Assembly: GCA_963812525.1 (NCBI GenBank)
Contig: CAWEVL010000011.1
Location: forward strand, 372,001-436,000
Length of the DNA: 64,000 bases
DNA from: Bog-756 sp963812525
Lineage (GTDB): Bacteria > Actinomycetota > Acidimicrobiia > Acidimicrobiales > RAAP-2
Reading direction: 5' to 3'
Of this stretch, positions 45,329 to 53,914 are shown piece after piece. Position 1 is the first letter of the stretch; each line of letters starts with the position of its first letter. The notes under the pieces were generated by a model. That model was not told where the DNA came from, searched no databases, and saw only the letters and a list, made by a program, of their open reading frames with translations. A program made the translations under genes and the position numbers.

Positions 45329-45406
45329 TCGACACGGGGTCCGGCGCACCCGCTCCCCGACCTGCCCCGATCGCACAATTGGTCGGCGGCGAGTAAGTTT
45401 GGCGCC

Positions 45407-45928
45407 ATGGTCGAAGTCCGGCTTCGGGCGGTGCGTGTGGACCTGCAGTCGAACACGCCTGTACTGCTCCTGCAAGAGTCCGAGGGCCTGGGTCGGACGT
45501 TGCCCATCTTCATCGGGGCACCCGAGGCCACCGCCATCGCCTTCGCCCTGCAGGGGATGGACACGCCGCGGCCCATGACCCACGACCTCATCCGGGACCT
45601 GCTGGACGCGCTCGGGGCCGACGTGGTGCGGGTGGTGATCACCGAGCTGAAGACCGCCACCTACTTCGCCGAGATCGTCCTCCGCCACGGTGAGCAGGAG
45701 ATCCCGGTCTCGTCCCGGCCCTCCGACGCCGTGGCCGTGGCCGTACGGACCGGAGCCCCCCTGTTCGTGGCCGACGACCTGATGGACAGCGAAGGGATCA
45801 TGCTGGCGGTGGACGAGGAGGAGGACGACGCCTCCGAGGACGACGATGACGGATCCAACCCCGACGAGCTGGTCGGTGAGTTCCGCACCTTCCTCGACTC
45901 CATCCGGCCCGAGGACTTCTCGTCCTGA
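45407..45928 (+). CDS. DUF151 bifunctional nuclease family protein
   Basis: 173 residues from ATG 45407. The bifunctional nuclease (BFN/DUF151) fold is shown by VRLRAVRVDLQSNTPVLLLQ, RTLPIFIGAPEATAIAFALQ, RPMTHDLIRDLLDALGADV and VSSRPSDAVAVAVRTGAPLF. The C-terminal tail (EEEDDASEDDDDGSNPDE) is strongly acidic and probably flexible. Members of this family in plants and some bacteria have DNase/RNase activity; the bacterial role is unclear. It follows ftsR, as in mycobacteria. Confidence 0.92.
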   Translation: MVEVRLRAVRVDLQSNTPVLLLQESEGLGRTLPIFIGAPEATAIAFALQGMDTPRPMTHDLIRDLLDALGADVVRVVITELKTATYFAEIVLRHGEQEIPVSSRPSDAVAVAVRTGAPLFVADDLMDSEGIMLAVDEEEDDASEDDDDGSNPDELVGEFRTFLDSIRPEDFSS

Positions 45929-45933
45929 AGGCG

Positions 45934-45951
45934 GCGGGCCGGCCGGCCCGC
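45934..45951 (+). terminator. 18-bp GC palindrome after the DUF151 gene
   Basis: GCGGGCCGGCCGGCCCGC is a perfect palindrome 5 bp past the stop. As RNA it could fold with a small CCGG turn; possible terminator of the gcvH-ftsR-DUF151 transcript. Confidence 0.35.
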
Positions 45952-46123
45952 GGGCTGACCGGGGGTGGGCCATGATCGTCACCGGATCCCGTCGGGGACG
46001 ACCTCCGGGGTCCCGCAGGCGTCGGCCGGAGGGAGCCATACTGGCGCGGTGACCCCGGCCGGTCCGGTCCAGGGGGTCCGTGCCCGGTGAGCCCGGGGCG
46101 ACAGTCGAGGACGGTCACGGTCG

Positions 46124-46813
46124 ATGGCGCAGGCGCACTGGAAGACGGTGAGGACGAAGCGGTCCACCCCGGTGGCCACGGTGGCCTTGGCCGCCGTCCT
46201 CTGTGGGAGCCTGCTCGGCGCGTGCTCGTCGACCGCCCCGGCTCCCACGTCCAGCTCCGGGACGGCGTCGACCGGTGGATCCACCTCCACCTCCACCTCG
46301 ACGTCGATCCCGACGACGCCCGCCGGCCCGACCACCACCACGGTCGCCGCCGGCCCGGTGCGGTGCGCCACAGCGGCGCTCACCGGCTCGGTCGTCGGCA
46401 GCAGCGGGGCAGCCGGGACCATCGAGACCACGGTGGCCCTGCGGAGCACGGCCACCGTCCCGTGCACGCTGGGGGGCTACCCGGGACTCCAGATGCTGGC
46501 GGCCTCGGGAGCCCCGCTCCCCACCACGGTGGTGCGCAAGGGGACCTACAGCTTCACGTCGATGGCCCCCACCACCGTGACGCTGGCCCCGGGCCAGTCG
46601 GCCGTCTTCAACATCGGATACTCGGATGTGCCCGTGGGCACCGAGACCACGTGCCCGACCTCGGCATCAGCCCAGGTGACACCGCCCAACGCCTTCGACC
46701 ATCTGCTCATCGACGCGGCGCTGGCCCCCTGCGGGGGAGGAACCCTGGTCGTCTCGCCGGTGTTCCTGGCCGCCGGGGCCAACAGCCAGACCACCGCCCC
46801 ACCCTCCAACTGA
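46124..46813 (+). CDS. DUF4232 lipoprotein
   Basis: 229 residues from ATG 46124. The N-terminus is a lipoprotein signal: basic start, hydrophobic ATVALAAVLCGSLLGAC with lipobox LLGAC, followed by a Ser/Thr/Pro-rich linker of about 40 residues. The mature domain matches DUF4232 (RCATAALTGSV, then LRSTATVPCTLGGYPGLQML and LAPGQSAVFNIGYSDV, with a late Cys in LAPCGGG), an exported beta-sandwich family common in actinobacteria. Four Cys could form two disulfides. Function unknown. Convergent with the reductase gene 12 bp away. Confidence 0.88.
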   Translation: MAQAHWKTVRTKRSTPVATVALAAVLCGSLLGACSSTAPAPTSSSGTASTGGSTSTSTSTSIPTTPAGPTTTTVAAGPVRCATAALTGSVVGSSGAAGTIETTVALRSTATVPCTLGGYPGLQMLAASGAPLPTTVVRKGTYSFTSMAPTTVTLAPGQSAVFNIGYSDVPVGTETTCPTSASAQVTPPNAFDHLLIDAALAPCGGGTLVVSPVFLAAGANSQTTAPPSN

Positions 46814-46825
46814 GGTCCGACCGGT

Positions 46826-47899
46826 TCACCGGCCGGGTGGACCGGGACGCACCAGCGTCCGGCCCCTGGCCCCGCCGGCGTGGATCCGCTCGAGGACCGG
46901 GGCCAGACCTCCGAGGCCCACCTCCTCCCGGACCATGGCGTCCAGCACCGAGGGCGCGAAGGCCGTGGCCATCTCGCCCCACACCCGCCGGCGCTCGTCG
47001 ATCGGCGTGAGCACGGTGTCCACCCCGACCAGGGTGACGTCCCGCACGATGAAGGGGTAGACCGAGGTCTCGAGACCGGTTCCGCCGGTCAGGCCACTGG
47101 CGGCCACGGCGGCCCCGTAGCGGAGGGTCCGCAGGACGGCGGACAGGGTGGGGCCGCCCACACAGTCCACCGCGCCGGCCCACCGCTCCGGGCCGAGGAT
47201 GCGGTCCGAGGGTTCGAGGAGGTCGGCCCGGTCGACGACCTCGGCCGCGCCGAGACCGGTGAGGTAGGCGGCCTCGGCGACCTTGCCGGTGCTGGCCACC
47301 ACCTCGTAGCCCCGGGAGGCCAGCAGGGCCACGGCCATGCTGCCCACCCCCCCGGAGGCCCCGGTGACCAGTACCGGGCCGTCCCCGGCACGGAGACCCC
47401 GCTGTTCGAGGCGGTGGAGGGAGAGGGCCGCGGTGAAGCCCGCCGTGCCGATGGTGGCGGCCCGCCTGGGGTCGAGGCCGTCGGGAAGGGGGACGATCCA
47501 TTCGGCCGGGACCCGGGCCAGCTGGGCGAAGCCTCCGTGGTGGGACACGCCGAGGTCGTAGCCGTGGACGATGACCTGGCGGCCGGGGGACAGCGAGGAG
47601 TCGCCCGGGTCGAGCACGGTGCCGACCAGGTCGACGCCGGGCACCAGCGGGCTGATCCGGGCCACCCGGTTGCCGGGCCGGGTCACCATCCCGTCCTTGT
47701 AGTTGACGGCCGACCAGTCCACGGCGATGGCCACGGTGCCGTCGCCGAGCTGGTCGGGGGAGAGGGTCCGGACCCCGGACTCGACGCCCTGCCGGTCGGT
47801 GCCGGTCCGGGCCACCACGAAGGCGGCGAACGAGCGGGGGAGCGACGGGTGGGCCCCGGAGTCCGGGACCGGGCGACCGGGTGGGGGGGTGGAGGCCAT
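46826..47899 (-). CDS. MDR-family quinone / acrylyl-CoA reductase (YhdH/AcuI-like)
   Basis: 357 residues from ATG 47899. Zinc-free medium-chain dehydrogenase/reductase using NADPH. VDWSAVNYKDGMVTRPGNRV and PGVDLVGTVLDPGD are YhdH/AcuI signatures in the catalytic domain, and VLVTGASGGVGSMAVALLAS is the nucleotide-binding motif. AVDCVGGPTLSAVLRTLRYG and the C-terminal RIHAGGARGRTLVRP complete the family. The likely reaction is reduction of acrylyl-CoA or a related enone. The first about 20 residues are not conserved, so the true start may be downstream. Only 21 bp separate it from the divergent peptidase start. Confidence 0.88.
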   Translation of the reverse strand: MASTPPPGRPVPDSGAHPSLPRSFAAFVVARTGTDRQGVESGVRTLSPDQLGDGTVAIAVDWSAVNYKDGMVTRPGNRVARISPLVPGVDLVGTVLDPGDSSLSPGRQVIVHGYDLGVSHHGGFAQLARVPAEWIVPLPDGLDPRRAATIGTAGFTAALSLHRLEQRGLRAGDGPVLVTGASGGVGSMAVALLASRGYEVVASTGKVAEAAYLTGLGAAEVVDRADLLEPSDRILGPERWAGAVDCVGGPTLSAVLRTLRYGAAVAASGLTGGTGLETSVYPFIVRDVTLVGVDTVLTPIDERRRVWGEMATAFAPSVLDAMVREEVGLGGLAPVLERIHAGGARGRTLVRPGPPGR

Positions 47900-47920
47900 T
47901 GGGGGTACCGTACTGACTCC

Positions 47921-50044
47921 ATGGGTGGAGCGGACGAGACGGTCGACGGGGCGTCGCCCGACGACGGGTCGACCGCCGCCCATGGATGGTGGCCCTCGCC
48001 GTGGACGGCGGCCCGCACGGCGGCGGGCAAGGTCAGCCGGAGCGGCCTGCAGGCCGACGGACCGATGCTCAGCTGGTGTGAGAGCCGCCCGGAGGACGGA
48101 GGCGGCCAGGTGGTCGTCGGGTACCGGAGCGGCTCGGACCCGGACGACCTCTCGCCGGCGGGGGTGAGCGTCCGGAGCCGGGTGCACGAGTACGGCGGAG
48201 GCGGCGCCACCCTGCAGGACGGCGTGCTGTTCTACGTGGACCAGTCCGACCAGCAGTGGTACCGGTTCGACGGCGCCGGCGGACCGGCGGCCGGTCGGGG
48301 CCCGGTGGCGCTGACCGGTGCCGCCCCGGGACACGGCACCGGAGGAGGTCAGGGGGCCGACGGTTGGCGCTGCCGCTATGCCGACGGCCGGATGACCCGG
48401 TCGGGCTCCTGGTTGCTCTCGGTGGAGGAGCGCCACCGCGCCGCCGGGACCGACCACCGGCTGGTCGCCGTGCCGGTGCCGTCCGGCGAGACGGTCTCCG
48501 GTCCCGCCCCCGTGGTGTCGCTGGTCGACGACCGGGACTTCGTGGCCGCCCCCCGCCCCTCGCCCGACGGCCGCTGGGTGGCCTGGCTCACCTGGGACCA
48601 TCCGGCCATGCCCTGGGACCGGTCGGAGCTCTGGGTGGCCCGCCTGGAGGAGGCCGGGAACGACATCCGCCTGCACGACCGGCGACGGGTGGCCGGCGGG
48701 GCGAGCTCGTCGGTCGGTCAGCCCCGGTGGGGGCGGGACGGCGGCCTCCTGTTCATGGACGACCGGACCGGGTGGTGGCTCCCGTACCGCCTGCCCCCGG
48801 AAGGTCTGGACCGGGCCGGCGTGGCGGCGCAGCCCCTGGTGGACCTGGAGGCGGAGTTCCACTCGCCGGACTGGATCCTCGGCCAGTCCACCATGGCCGA
48901 GCGGTCGGACGGGTCCCTGGTCTGCCGGATGCACCGGGACGGGCGGGACCAGGTCGTCCACCTCCGGCCGGACGCCACGGCGGGGCCGGGTACGGGGAGT
49001 GCCCCCTGGTCGATGGAGGTCGTCGACCAGCCGTGCGTGGCCATCGCCGGTCTGGCCATCACCACCGACCCGTCTCCGGGGCCCGGTCCCACCGTCCCCC
49101 CCGAGCGGCTCTACGTGCTGGGCTCCACGCCCGTCGAGGCCCAGGCGGTGGTCGAGATCCCCTGGTCCGCCGGGGCCCCGGTCCACAGGGTGTCCACGGG
49201 AGCGTCCGCCCCCGTGGACGAGGCCGGCGTCGCCGCGGCGCGGCCGTTCACCGCCTCCACCCGGGACGGTCCCGTGCCCGGCCTGTTCTACGCCCCGGTG
49301 GGTGCGCCCCACCGCGCCCCGACCGGCCTGCCACCCCTGGTGGTCTTCTGCCACGGTGGCCCCACGTCGGCGGCCGAGGGCGGTCTCGACCCGGTGGTCC
49401 AGTTCTTCGCCAGCCGCGGCCTGGCGGTGGCGGCGGTGAACTACCGGGGGAGCAGCGGCCTCGGCCGGGCCTTCCGGCAGCGGTTGGAGGGAAAGTGGGG
49501 CCTGGCCGACGTCGACGACTGCGTGCACTACGCCTCGGCCCTGGCCCGGGCCGGACTGGTCGACGGGGGTCGGATGGCCATCCGGGGCACCAGCGCCGGC
49601 GGCCTGACCGCCCTCGGGGCGCTCATCCGGTCCGACCGGTTCGCCGGTGCGGCCACCTGGTACGGGGTGACCGACCTGGAGGCCCTGGCCGCCGACACCC
49701 ACGACTTCGAGTCCCGCTACCTCGACTCGTTGGTCGGCCCCTGGCCCGGGGCGCGCCGGGCCTACCGGTCCCGGTCCCCGATCCACGCGACGTCCCGGGT
49801 GACCGGCTCGGTGCTGCTCCTCCAGGGGGTGGACGACCCCGTCGTCCCTCCCGACCAGTCGAAGCGGTTCGCCGCCCTTCTGGAGGAGCGGGGGGTGCCC
49901 TGCCGGTTGGTGCTGTTCGAGGGGGAGTCCCACGGCTTCCGGCGGGCGGAGACCATCGAGGCCAGCCTCGAAGCCGAGCTGGCATTCTATCGCTCGTTGT
50001 TCGCCGAGCCGGTGGAGCCGACCGCGGCCCAACCGGCCTCCTGA
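47921..50044 (+). CDS. S9 family prolyl oligopeptidase-like peptidase
   Basis: 707 residues from ATG 47921. The N-terminal about 410 residues form a beta-propeller (PSPDGRWVAWLTWDHPAMPW is one blade typical of the S9C/dipeptidyl-peptidase branch). The C-terminal alpha/beta-hydrolase has the oxyanion segment VVFCHGGPTSAAEGG, the nucleophile Ser in RGTSAGGLTALGAL, Asp in GVDDPVVPPDQ and His in GESHGFRR. No signal peptide, so cytosolic. It would release short peptides or acyl groups; the exact specificity is unknown. It runs head-to-head with the AcuI-like gene. Confidence 0.9.
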   Translation: MGGADETVDGASPDDGSTAAHGWWPSPWTAARTAAGKVSRSGLQADGPMLSWCESRPEDGGGQVVVGYRSGSDPDDLSPAGVSVRSRVHEYGGGGATLQDGVLFYVDQSDQQWYRFDGAGGPAAGRGPVALTGAAPGHGTGGGQGADGWRCRYADGRMTRSGSWLLSVEERHRAAGTDHRLVAVPVPSGETVSGPAPVVSLVDDRDFVAAPRPSPDGRWVAWLTWDHPAMPWDRSELWVARLEEAGNDIRLHDRRRVAGGASSSVGQPRWGRDGGLLFMDDRTGWWLPYRLPPEGLDRAGVAAQPLVDLEAEFHSPDWILGQSTMAERSDGSLVCRMHRDGRDQVVHLRPDATAGPGTGSAPWSMEVVDQPCVAIAGLAITTDPSPGPGPTVPPERLYVLGSTPVEAQAVVEIPWSAGAPVHRVSTGASAPVDEAGVAAARPFTASTRDGPVPGLFYAPVGAPHRAPTGLPPLVVFCHGGPTSAAEGGLDPVVQFFASRGLAVAAVNYRGSSGLGRAFRQRLEGKWGLADVDDCVHYASALARAGLVDGGRMAIRGTSAGGLTALGALIRSDRFAGAATWYGVTDLEALAADTHDFESRYLDSLVGPWPGARRAYRSRSPIHATSRVTGSVLLLQGVDDPVVPPDQSKRFAALLEERGVPCRLVLFEGESHGFRRAETIEASLEAELAFYRSLFAEPVEPTAAQPAS

Positions 50045-50113
50045 ACCACCACCGGGGTCCCCCCGCCACCCCGCGCCGGGGCCCCCCTCCGTACCCTGAC
50101 GGCGAGGTGCCCG

Positions 50114-51685
50114 GTGGTACTCTCGACCGTGCCGACCGACCGCCTGCGGATGCACCGGAGTGGCCCGTCGTCCGACGCCGGGACCCGGTGGTCGGACTAC
50201 CCGCGGTGGGCCCGGCGGGCCCTGACCTCCCTCCAGGCCCTGTCCCCGGAGGGTCGGGACGCCTTCCTCTACGGCTGCTCGGCGGTGTTCGCCGGGGTCA
50301 CCGCCTTCGCCGTGGGCATCCCGCTCTACCGCCAGTGGGGCCAGATGGCCGTGGGGCCGTACGCCGTCGCCACCGTCATCATGGCCGTGGTGGCCTCCAC
50401 GGTCGGAGCCGGGGACCATCCGGCCCGCCCGGAGCCCGCCAGGGTGGTCGTCCCCGACGGACCGGGCGTCCCCGACGGACCGGACCCTGGCCCCGAGGGA
50501 CCGGACCCGACCTCCCCGGCGACCGGCCCGAGGCGCCGGCGGGCGGTGCGGGTGGTGGCCTTCCTGATCGTCCTGTTCGGGGCCACCGTGGTCCCGCTCG
50601 GCCTCGAGGTCGTCTGGCGCGCCGAGGGCCCCGCCGCCCTCCACGTCCAGCCCGAGGTCCTGGTGGTGGAGCATGCAGGCGACCGGGCCGCCCACGGCCA
50701 GGACCCCTACCGGGTGGTGGACCGGGACGGGCACATCCTCATCCACCAGCACGACGAGCCGGTCTACGAGCTCTACTATCCCTACCTCCCGGGCATGGTG
50801 GTGTTCGGCTTCTCCACGGGGAGCAAGGTCGAGGCCCGCCTGACCGACGCCCGCATCCAGTTCCTGCTGTTCACCGGAGTGATCGCCCTCTTCGCCCTGA
50901 GCCGGCTACGACCACCCACCGACGCCCGGGTGCGGGCCCTCCAGGTCCTCACCGTCCTCCCCACCGCGGCGCTGCCCCTGGCCACCGGTGGGGACGACAT
51001 GCCGGTGGTGGCACTGATGCTGCTGGGCCTGGTGGCGCTGAAACGCAGGCGGCCCCTGTGGGCCGGGTTGGCCCTGGGTGCGGCCTCGTCACTCAAGTTC
51101 ACCGCCTGGCCCCTGACCCTGCTCTGCCTGTGGGCCGCCTCGGACACCCGGAGCCGGCGGGCCATGGGGCGGTACGCGCTGGGCGTGCTCGTGGTGATGG
51201 GTCCGGTGGTCCTGCCTGTGGCCCTCAGCAACCCGTCGGCCTTCGTGGACAACGTGATCCGGTTCCCCCTCGGGCTGGCCGGCGTGTCGTCCCCGGCGGC
51301 CAGCGCCCTGCCGGGGCACATCCTGGTGGCGACCCTCCCCGGGATCCACCGGATCTACGTGGCGATCGTGATCGTGCTGGGCGGGGCGGCCCTGGTGTGG
51401 CGGCTGTGGCGACGACCGCCCGGGAACGCCGCGGAGGTGGCCGTTCTGTCCGGGTGGGTGATGCTCATCGCCATCCTCCTGGCCCCGGCCACCCGGGTGG
51501 GGTATCTGCTGTACCCGATCAACCTGTTCATCTGGGCGTGGATGCTGCGCCGGTCCGACGATCCGGTGGCTGCGGCCGCGGACGGCGCCGATCAGTTGTC
51601 GTCGGGGAGCTCGAACAGCTCGAGCGAGAAGGTGGTGGCACCGGCGGAGGTGGTGGGGGACACCGTGGCGCCGACCTCCCAGTAG
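50114..51685 (+). CDS. Polytopic membrane protein, GT87/DUF2029-like
   Basis: 523 residues from GTG 50114. About ten hydrophobic segments are visible (CSAVFAGVTAFAVGIPLY, VVAFLIVLFGATVVPLGLEV, LLFTGVIALFALS, ALGVLVVMGPVVLPVALS and others). The loop between them carries HGQDPYRVVDRDGHI and YELYYPYLPGMVVFGF, resembling the polyprenyl-phosphate-sugar-using glycosyltransferase 87 group (DPY and YPP-type motifs). A possible role is mannosyl or arabinosyl transfer to cell-wall glycans, which is inference. VPDGPGVPDGPDP is encoded by a short tandem repeat. The last about 30 codons overlap the end of the convergent membrane-protein gene by 94 bp. Confidence 0.65.
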   Translation: MVLSTVPTDRLRMHRSGPSSDAGTRWSDYPRWARRALTSLQALSPEGRDAFLYGCSAVFAGVTAFAVGIPLYRQWGQMAVGPYAVATVIMAVVASTVGAGDHPARPEPARVVVPDGPGVPDGPDPGPEGPDPTSPATGPRRRRAVRVVAFLIVLFGATVVPLGLEVVWRAEGPAALHVQPEVLVVEHAGDRAAHGQDPYRVVDRDGHILIHQHDEPVYELYYPYLPGMVVFGFSTGSKVEARLTDARIQFLLFTGVIALFALSRLRPPTDARVRALQVLTVLPTAALPLATGGDDMPVVALMLLGLVALKRRRPLWAGLALGAASSLKFTAWPLTLLCLWAASDTRSRRAMGRYALGVLVVMGPVVLPVALSNPSAFVDNVIRFPLGLAGVSSPAASALPGHILVATLPGIHRIYVAIVIVLGGAALVWRLWRRPPGNAAEVAVLSGWVMLIAILLAPATRVGYLLYPINLFIWAWMLRRSDDPVAAAADGADQLSSGSSNSSSEKVVAPAEVVGDTVAPTSQ

Positions 51686-52230
51686 AAGCTGTCGCCACTG
51701 CCCTTCTTGAACAGGACCACGGTGCCGGAGGTCGAGCCGCTGGCCGGGCTGCCGCCGTCGAGCACCGTCCAACCCAGCCGCGGGAGCAGGGTCCGGTAGA
51801 GGTCGGCCACCTGGTCGGCGGAGAGCCCCGTACGGAAGACCACCGTCCGGTCGAACTGGCCGGCTCCCTGGTCGAGGTCGACCGACCTGGTCACCGCGCT
51901 GCCGGACGGCACGGCCAGATTGCCGAGGATGTCGGCCGGCGGCTCACCGGCGCTCACGATGGACCGCATGGCCGTCGCCGCCGACGTGAGCGGGACGGAG
52001 GTGCCGTCGGGGATGGTGATCCTGTGGATGGACAGCGTGGTGTCGCTCCCCGAGGCCAGGGCCGACGCCACCACGCCGACCACCACGATGAAGACGGCGA
52101 TGCCCAGTACCACCAGCGCCGGGCCCCGGATGGACATGGGCTCGTACAGCCGTCCCTCGGCACCGATGGCCCCGCCGCCGTCCACCGGGTCCGGGTCGGG
52201 GGGTGGGGACGCCGGAGGGGGGGTGGACAT
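51592..52230 (-). CDS. Membrane-anchored hypothetical protein
   Basis: 212 residues from ATG 52230. A Pro/Asp-rich cytosolic N-terminus of about 35 residues, one membrane segment (ALVVLGIAVFIVVVGVVASAL), then an external domain of about 150 residues with no family I recognise: FDRTVVFRTGLSADQVADLY, RTLLPRLGWTVLDGG and GDSFYWEVGATVSP. That pattern, in which a subtraction-like strand pair follows the helix, resembles small exported domains of actinobacterial unknowns. The 3' end overlaps the convergent GT87-like gene by 94 bp. Confidence 0.65.
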   Translation of the reverse strand: MSTPPPASPPPDPDPVDGGGAIGAEGRLYEPMSIRGPALVVLGIAVFIVVVGVVASALASGSDTTLSIHRITIPDGTSVPLTSAATAMRSIVSAGEPPADILGNLAVPSGSAVTRSVDLDQGAGQFDRTVVFRTGLSADQVADLYRTLLPRLGWTVLDGGSPASGSTSGTVVLFKKGSGDSFYWEVGATVSPTTSAGATTFSLELFELPDDN

Positions 52231-52242
52231 GGCAGATCCATG

Positions 52243-52701
52243 CTACCGGCGGCCCTGCACCCCTTCCCGGTCGGGCGGGGCCCGCCAGCCCCCCGCACCC
52301 GAGGCGGGCTGGCCGGCCGCGGTGTCCAGGGCTTCGGCCACCCGGGTGGACACCACGGCCGCTCCCACGGTGACCGCCAGGATGCTCCAGCGGCTGCGGT
52401 GGGGCAGCGAGCCGAAGGCCAGCACGGTGGCCACGGCGTCGACGGCGTCGGCCATCCCTCCGAGGGCCACCCAGGGGCGGGCCTCGGCGTCGGACACCCC
52501 CAACGCCCGCAGGGCACCGATCCCGAGGGCGACGTCACGGCCGCCCATGGTGCGGGCCAGGAGCCGGCGGTCCCACACCCGGGCCCCGGGACCGATCCAC
52601 GGCCTGGCCATCGAGGTCGGGGCCACGATGGCGGCGACGCCGATCCCGACCCGTCCCCAGGCGACGAGGCGGGCCAGCGACCGGGAGGCGGCTCGATCCA
52701 T
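52243..52701 (-). CDS. Small hydrophobic protein of unknown function
   Basis: 152 residues from ATG 52701 (TTG 52710 is an alternative). Three or four moderately hydrophobic helices (WGRVGIGVAAIVAPTSMARP, LLARTMGGRDVALGIGALRA, WVALGGMADAVDAVATVLAF, SILAVTVGAAVVSTRVAEAL). It resembles small actinobacterial membrane proteins with a conserved RDVALG segment, without known role. It precedes the membrane-anchored protein by 12 bp, so the two are probably one transcript. Confidence 0.6.
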   Translation of the reverse strand: MDRAASRSLARLVAWGRVGIGVAAIVAPTSMARPWIGPGARVWDRRLLARTMGGRDVALGIGALRALGVSDAEARPWVALGGMADAVDAVATVLAFGSLPHRSRWSILAVTVGAAVVSTRVAEALDTAAGQPASGAGGWRAPPDREGVQGRR

Positions 52702-52789
52702 GGTGGACAAGCTACGGGAGGGACGACACCCGTCGCACCGGTGGACGTCGTCCCCGGTCCACCGGCCCGATGGAGCCCTGACCCGATCC

Positions 52790-52950
52790 CACGCTCTGTA
52801 GGCGTCTCACTACATTCTGTGAAACACGCTGTTCACCTGATGTTTACTTTTGTCCGACGATGCTTCACAATGCCAAGGCACGGGCGAGCGGTGGGGGCTC
52901 GCCCCTGGAGGGGTGCCTGGACCAGAGGGGGCGGAACGATCCTGTGAGAT
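52790..52950 (+). other. AT-rich structured intergenic segment
   Basis: This stretch of the 286-bp gap 52702-52987 is AT-richer than its surroundings. On the plus strand TTTACT and CACAAT stand 17 bp apart (about 52841-52869), a possible promoter. It is followed by the hairpin GGGCGAGC (52882-52889)/GCTCGCCC (52897-52904). With the terminator at 52959 this could delimit a small RNA of about 110 nt. No known RNA family was recognised. Confidence 0.3.
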
Positions 52951-52958
52951 GGGGGGGG

Positions 52959-52986
52959 AGTGGCCGGGCCGAGAGGCCCGGCCACT
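52959..52986. terminator. terminator after thiD
   Basis: Perfect 12-bp stem AGTGGCCGGGCC/GGCCCGGCCACT with a GAGA loop, directly after the thiD stop (52988-52990). Being symmetrical, it could stop transcripts from both sides. Confidence 0.6.
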
Positions 52987-52987
52987 G

Positions 52988-53914
52988 TCATACCCGGGGA
53001 GGGTCCACCGTCCGGACCTGCACCTGACCCGGTGTCCCGGGCGGTGGGGGGAAACCGGATGGGGGTCCGCCGGCCCAGCCGAGGTGGTCGAGGGGTCCGT
53101 GTCCCGCCCCGAGGCGCCACCGGGCCCCGCCCCGCAGTGCGCCGAGGACGAACTCCTTCGCCGCGCTGACCGCCGTGGGCACGTCGGCCCCGCGGGCCAG
53201 GAAGGCGGCGATGGCCGCCGACAGGGAGCAGCCGGTCCCGTGATTGTTGGAGGTGTCGACATGATCCCCGGTGAGGACGGTGACGGCGGTCCCGTCGAAC
53301 AGCACGTCGGCCACCTGTTCAGGTGGTGCGACCCCGCTGCGGGACTCGACGCCGGGGAGGTGGCCGCCCTTGACCAGCACCCACCTCGGCCCCAGCTCGT
53401 GGATCCGGCGGGCCAGGTCGACCATGGCCTCGACGTCCTCGTGGCCGGTCGGGGCCCGGTCGGCGAGGAGGGCCGCCTCCCACAGGTTGGGCGTCGTGAT
53501 CAGCGCCTCCGGCAGCAGGTGGCGCCGGTAGGCGTCGATGCCCTCCTCGACCAGGAAGATCCGGCCGGTGGAGGCCACCATGACCGGGTCCACCACCAGG
53601 TGGGGGAGGTCACCGGCGACCGCCCGGCGGCCCACCGTCTCGATGATGTCCGGGGCGGCCAGCAGCCCCGTCTTGACGGCGCGCACGGGCAGGTCGTCGA
53701 GGACGGTGGCCATCTGGGACTCGACCAACGCCGCCGGGAGGTGGTGGACCTCCCGGACGGAGACGGTGCTCTGGGCGGTCACCGCGGTGACGACCGTGGT
53801 GCCGAAGACCCCGAGTGCGGCCATGGTCTTGATGTCGGCCTGGATCCCGGCGCCGGCCCCGGAGTCGGATCCGGCGATGGTCATGGCCACCGGAGGATCG
53901 TCGGCACCGGTCAC
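52988..53914 (-). CDS. thiD: Hydroxymethylpyrimidine / phosphomethylpyrimidine kinase
   Basis: 308 residues from GTG 53914, overlapping the thiG stop by 4 bp. ThiD phosphorylates HMP and HMP-P to HMP-PP for thiamine synthesis. Ribokinase-fold motifs: TIAGSDSGAGAGIQADIKTM, VTAQSTVSV, VVDPVMVASTGRIFL and the anion-hole GDHVDTSNNHGTGCSLSAAI with the catalytic Asp-less GTGCS loop. Roughly 45 C-terminal residues (GWAGGPPSGFPPPPGTPGQV region) are Gly/Pro-rich and non-conserved. Last gene of thiO-S-G-D. Confidence 0.94.
   Translation of the reverse strand: MTGADDPPVAMTIAGSDSGAGAGIQADIKTMAALGVFGTTVVTAVTAQSTVSVREVHHLPAALVESQMATVLDDLPVRAVKTGLLAAPDIIETVGRRAVAGDLPHLVVDPVMVASTGRIFLVEEGIDAYRRHLLPEALITTPNLWEAALLADRAPTGHEDVEAMVDLARRIHELGPRWVLVKGGHLPGVESRSGVAPPEQVADVLFDGTAVTVLTGDHVDTSNNHGTGCSLSAAIAAFLARGADVPTAVSAAKEFVLGALRGGARWRLGAGHGPLDHLGWAGGPPSGFPPPPGTPGQVQVRTVDPPRV

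Noticed and set aside
46826..50752. A 1308-codon open frame on the minus strand
   Set aside because: Only the part up to 47899 encodes a recognisable protein (AcuI-like reductase). The rest is the GC-rich antisense of the S9 peptidase gene, whose catalytic triad is on the plus strand.
52860..52990. 6C RNA (C-loop hairpins) on the minus strand
   Set aside because: One hairpin has a C-rich loop, but the second required C-loop hairpin was not found.
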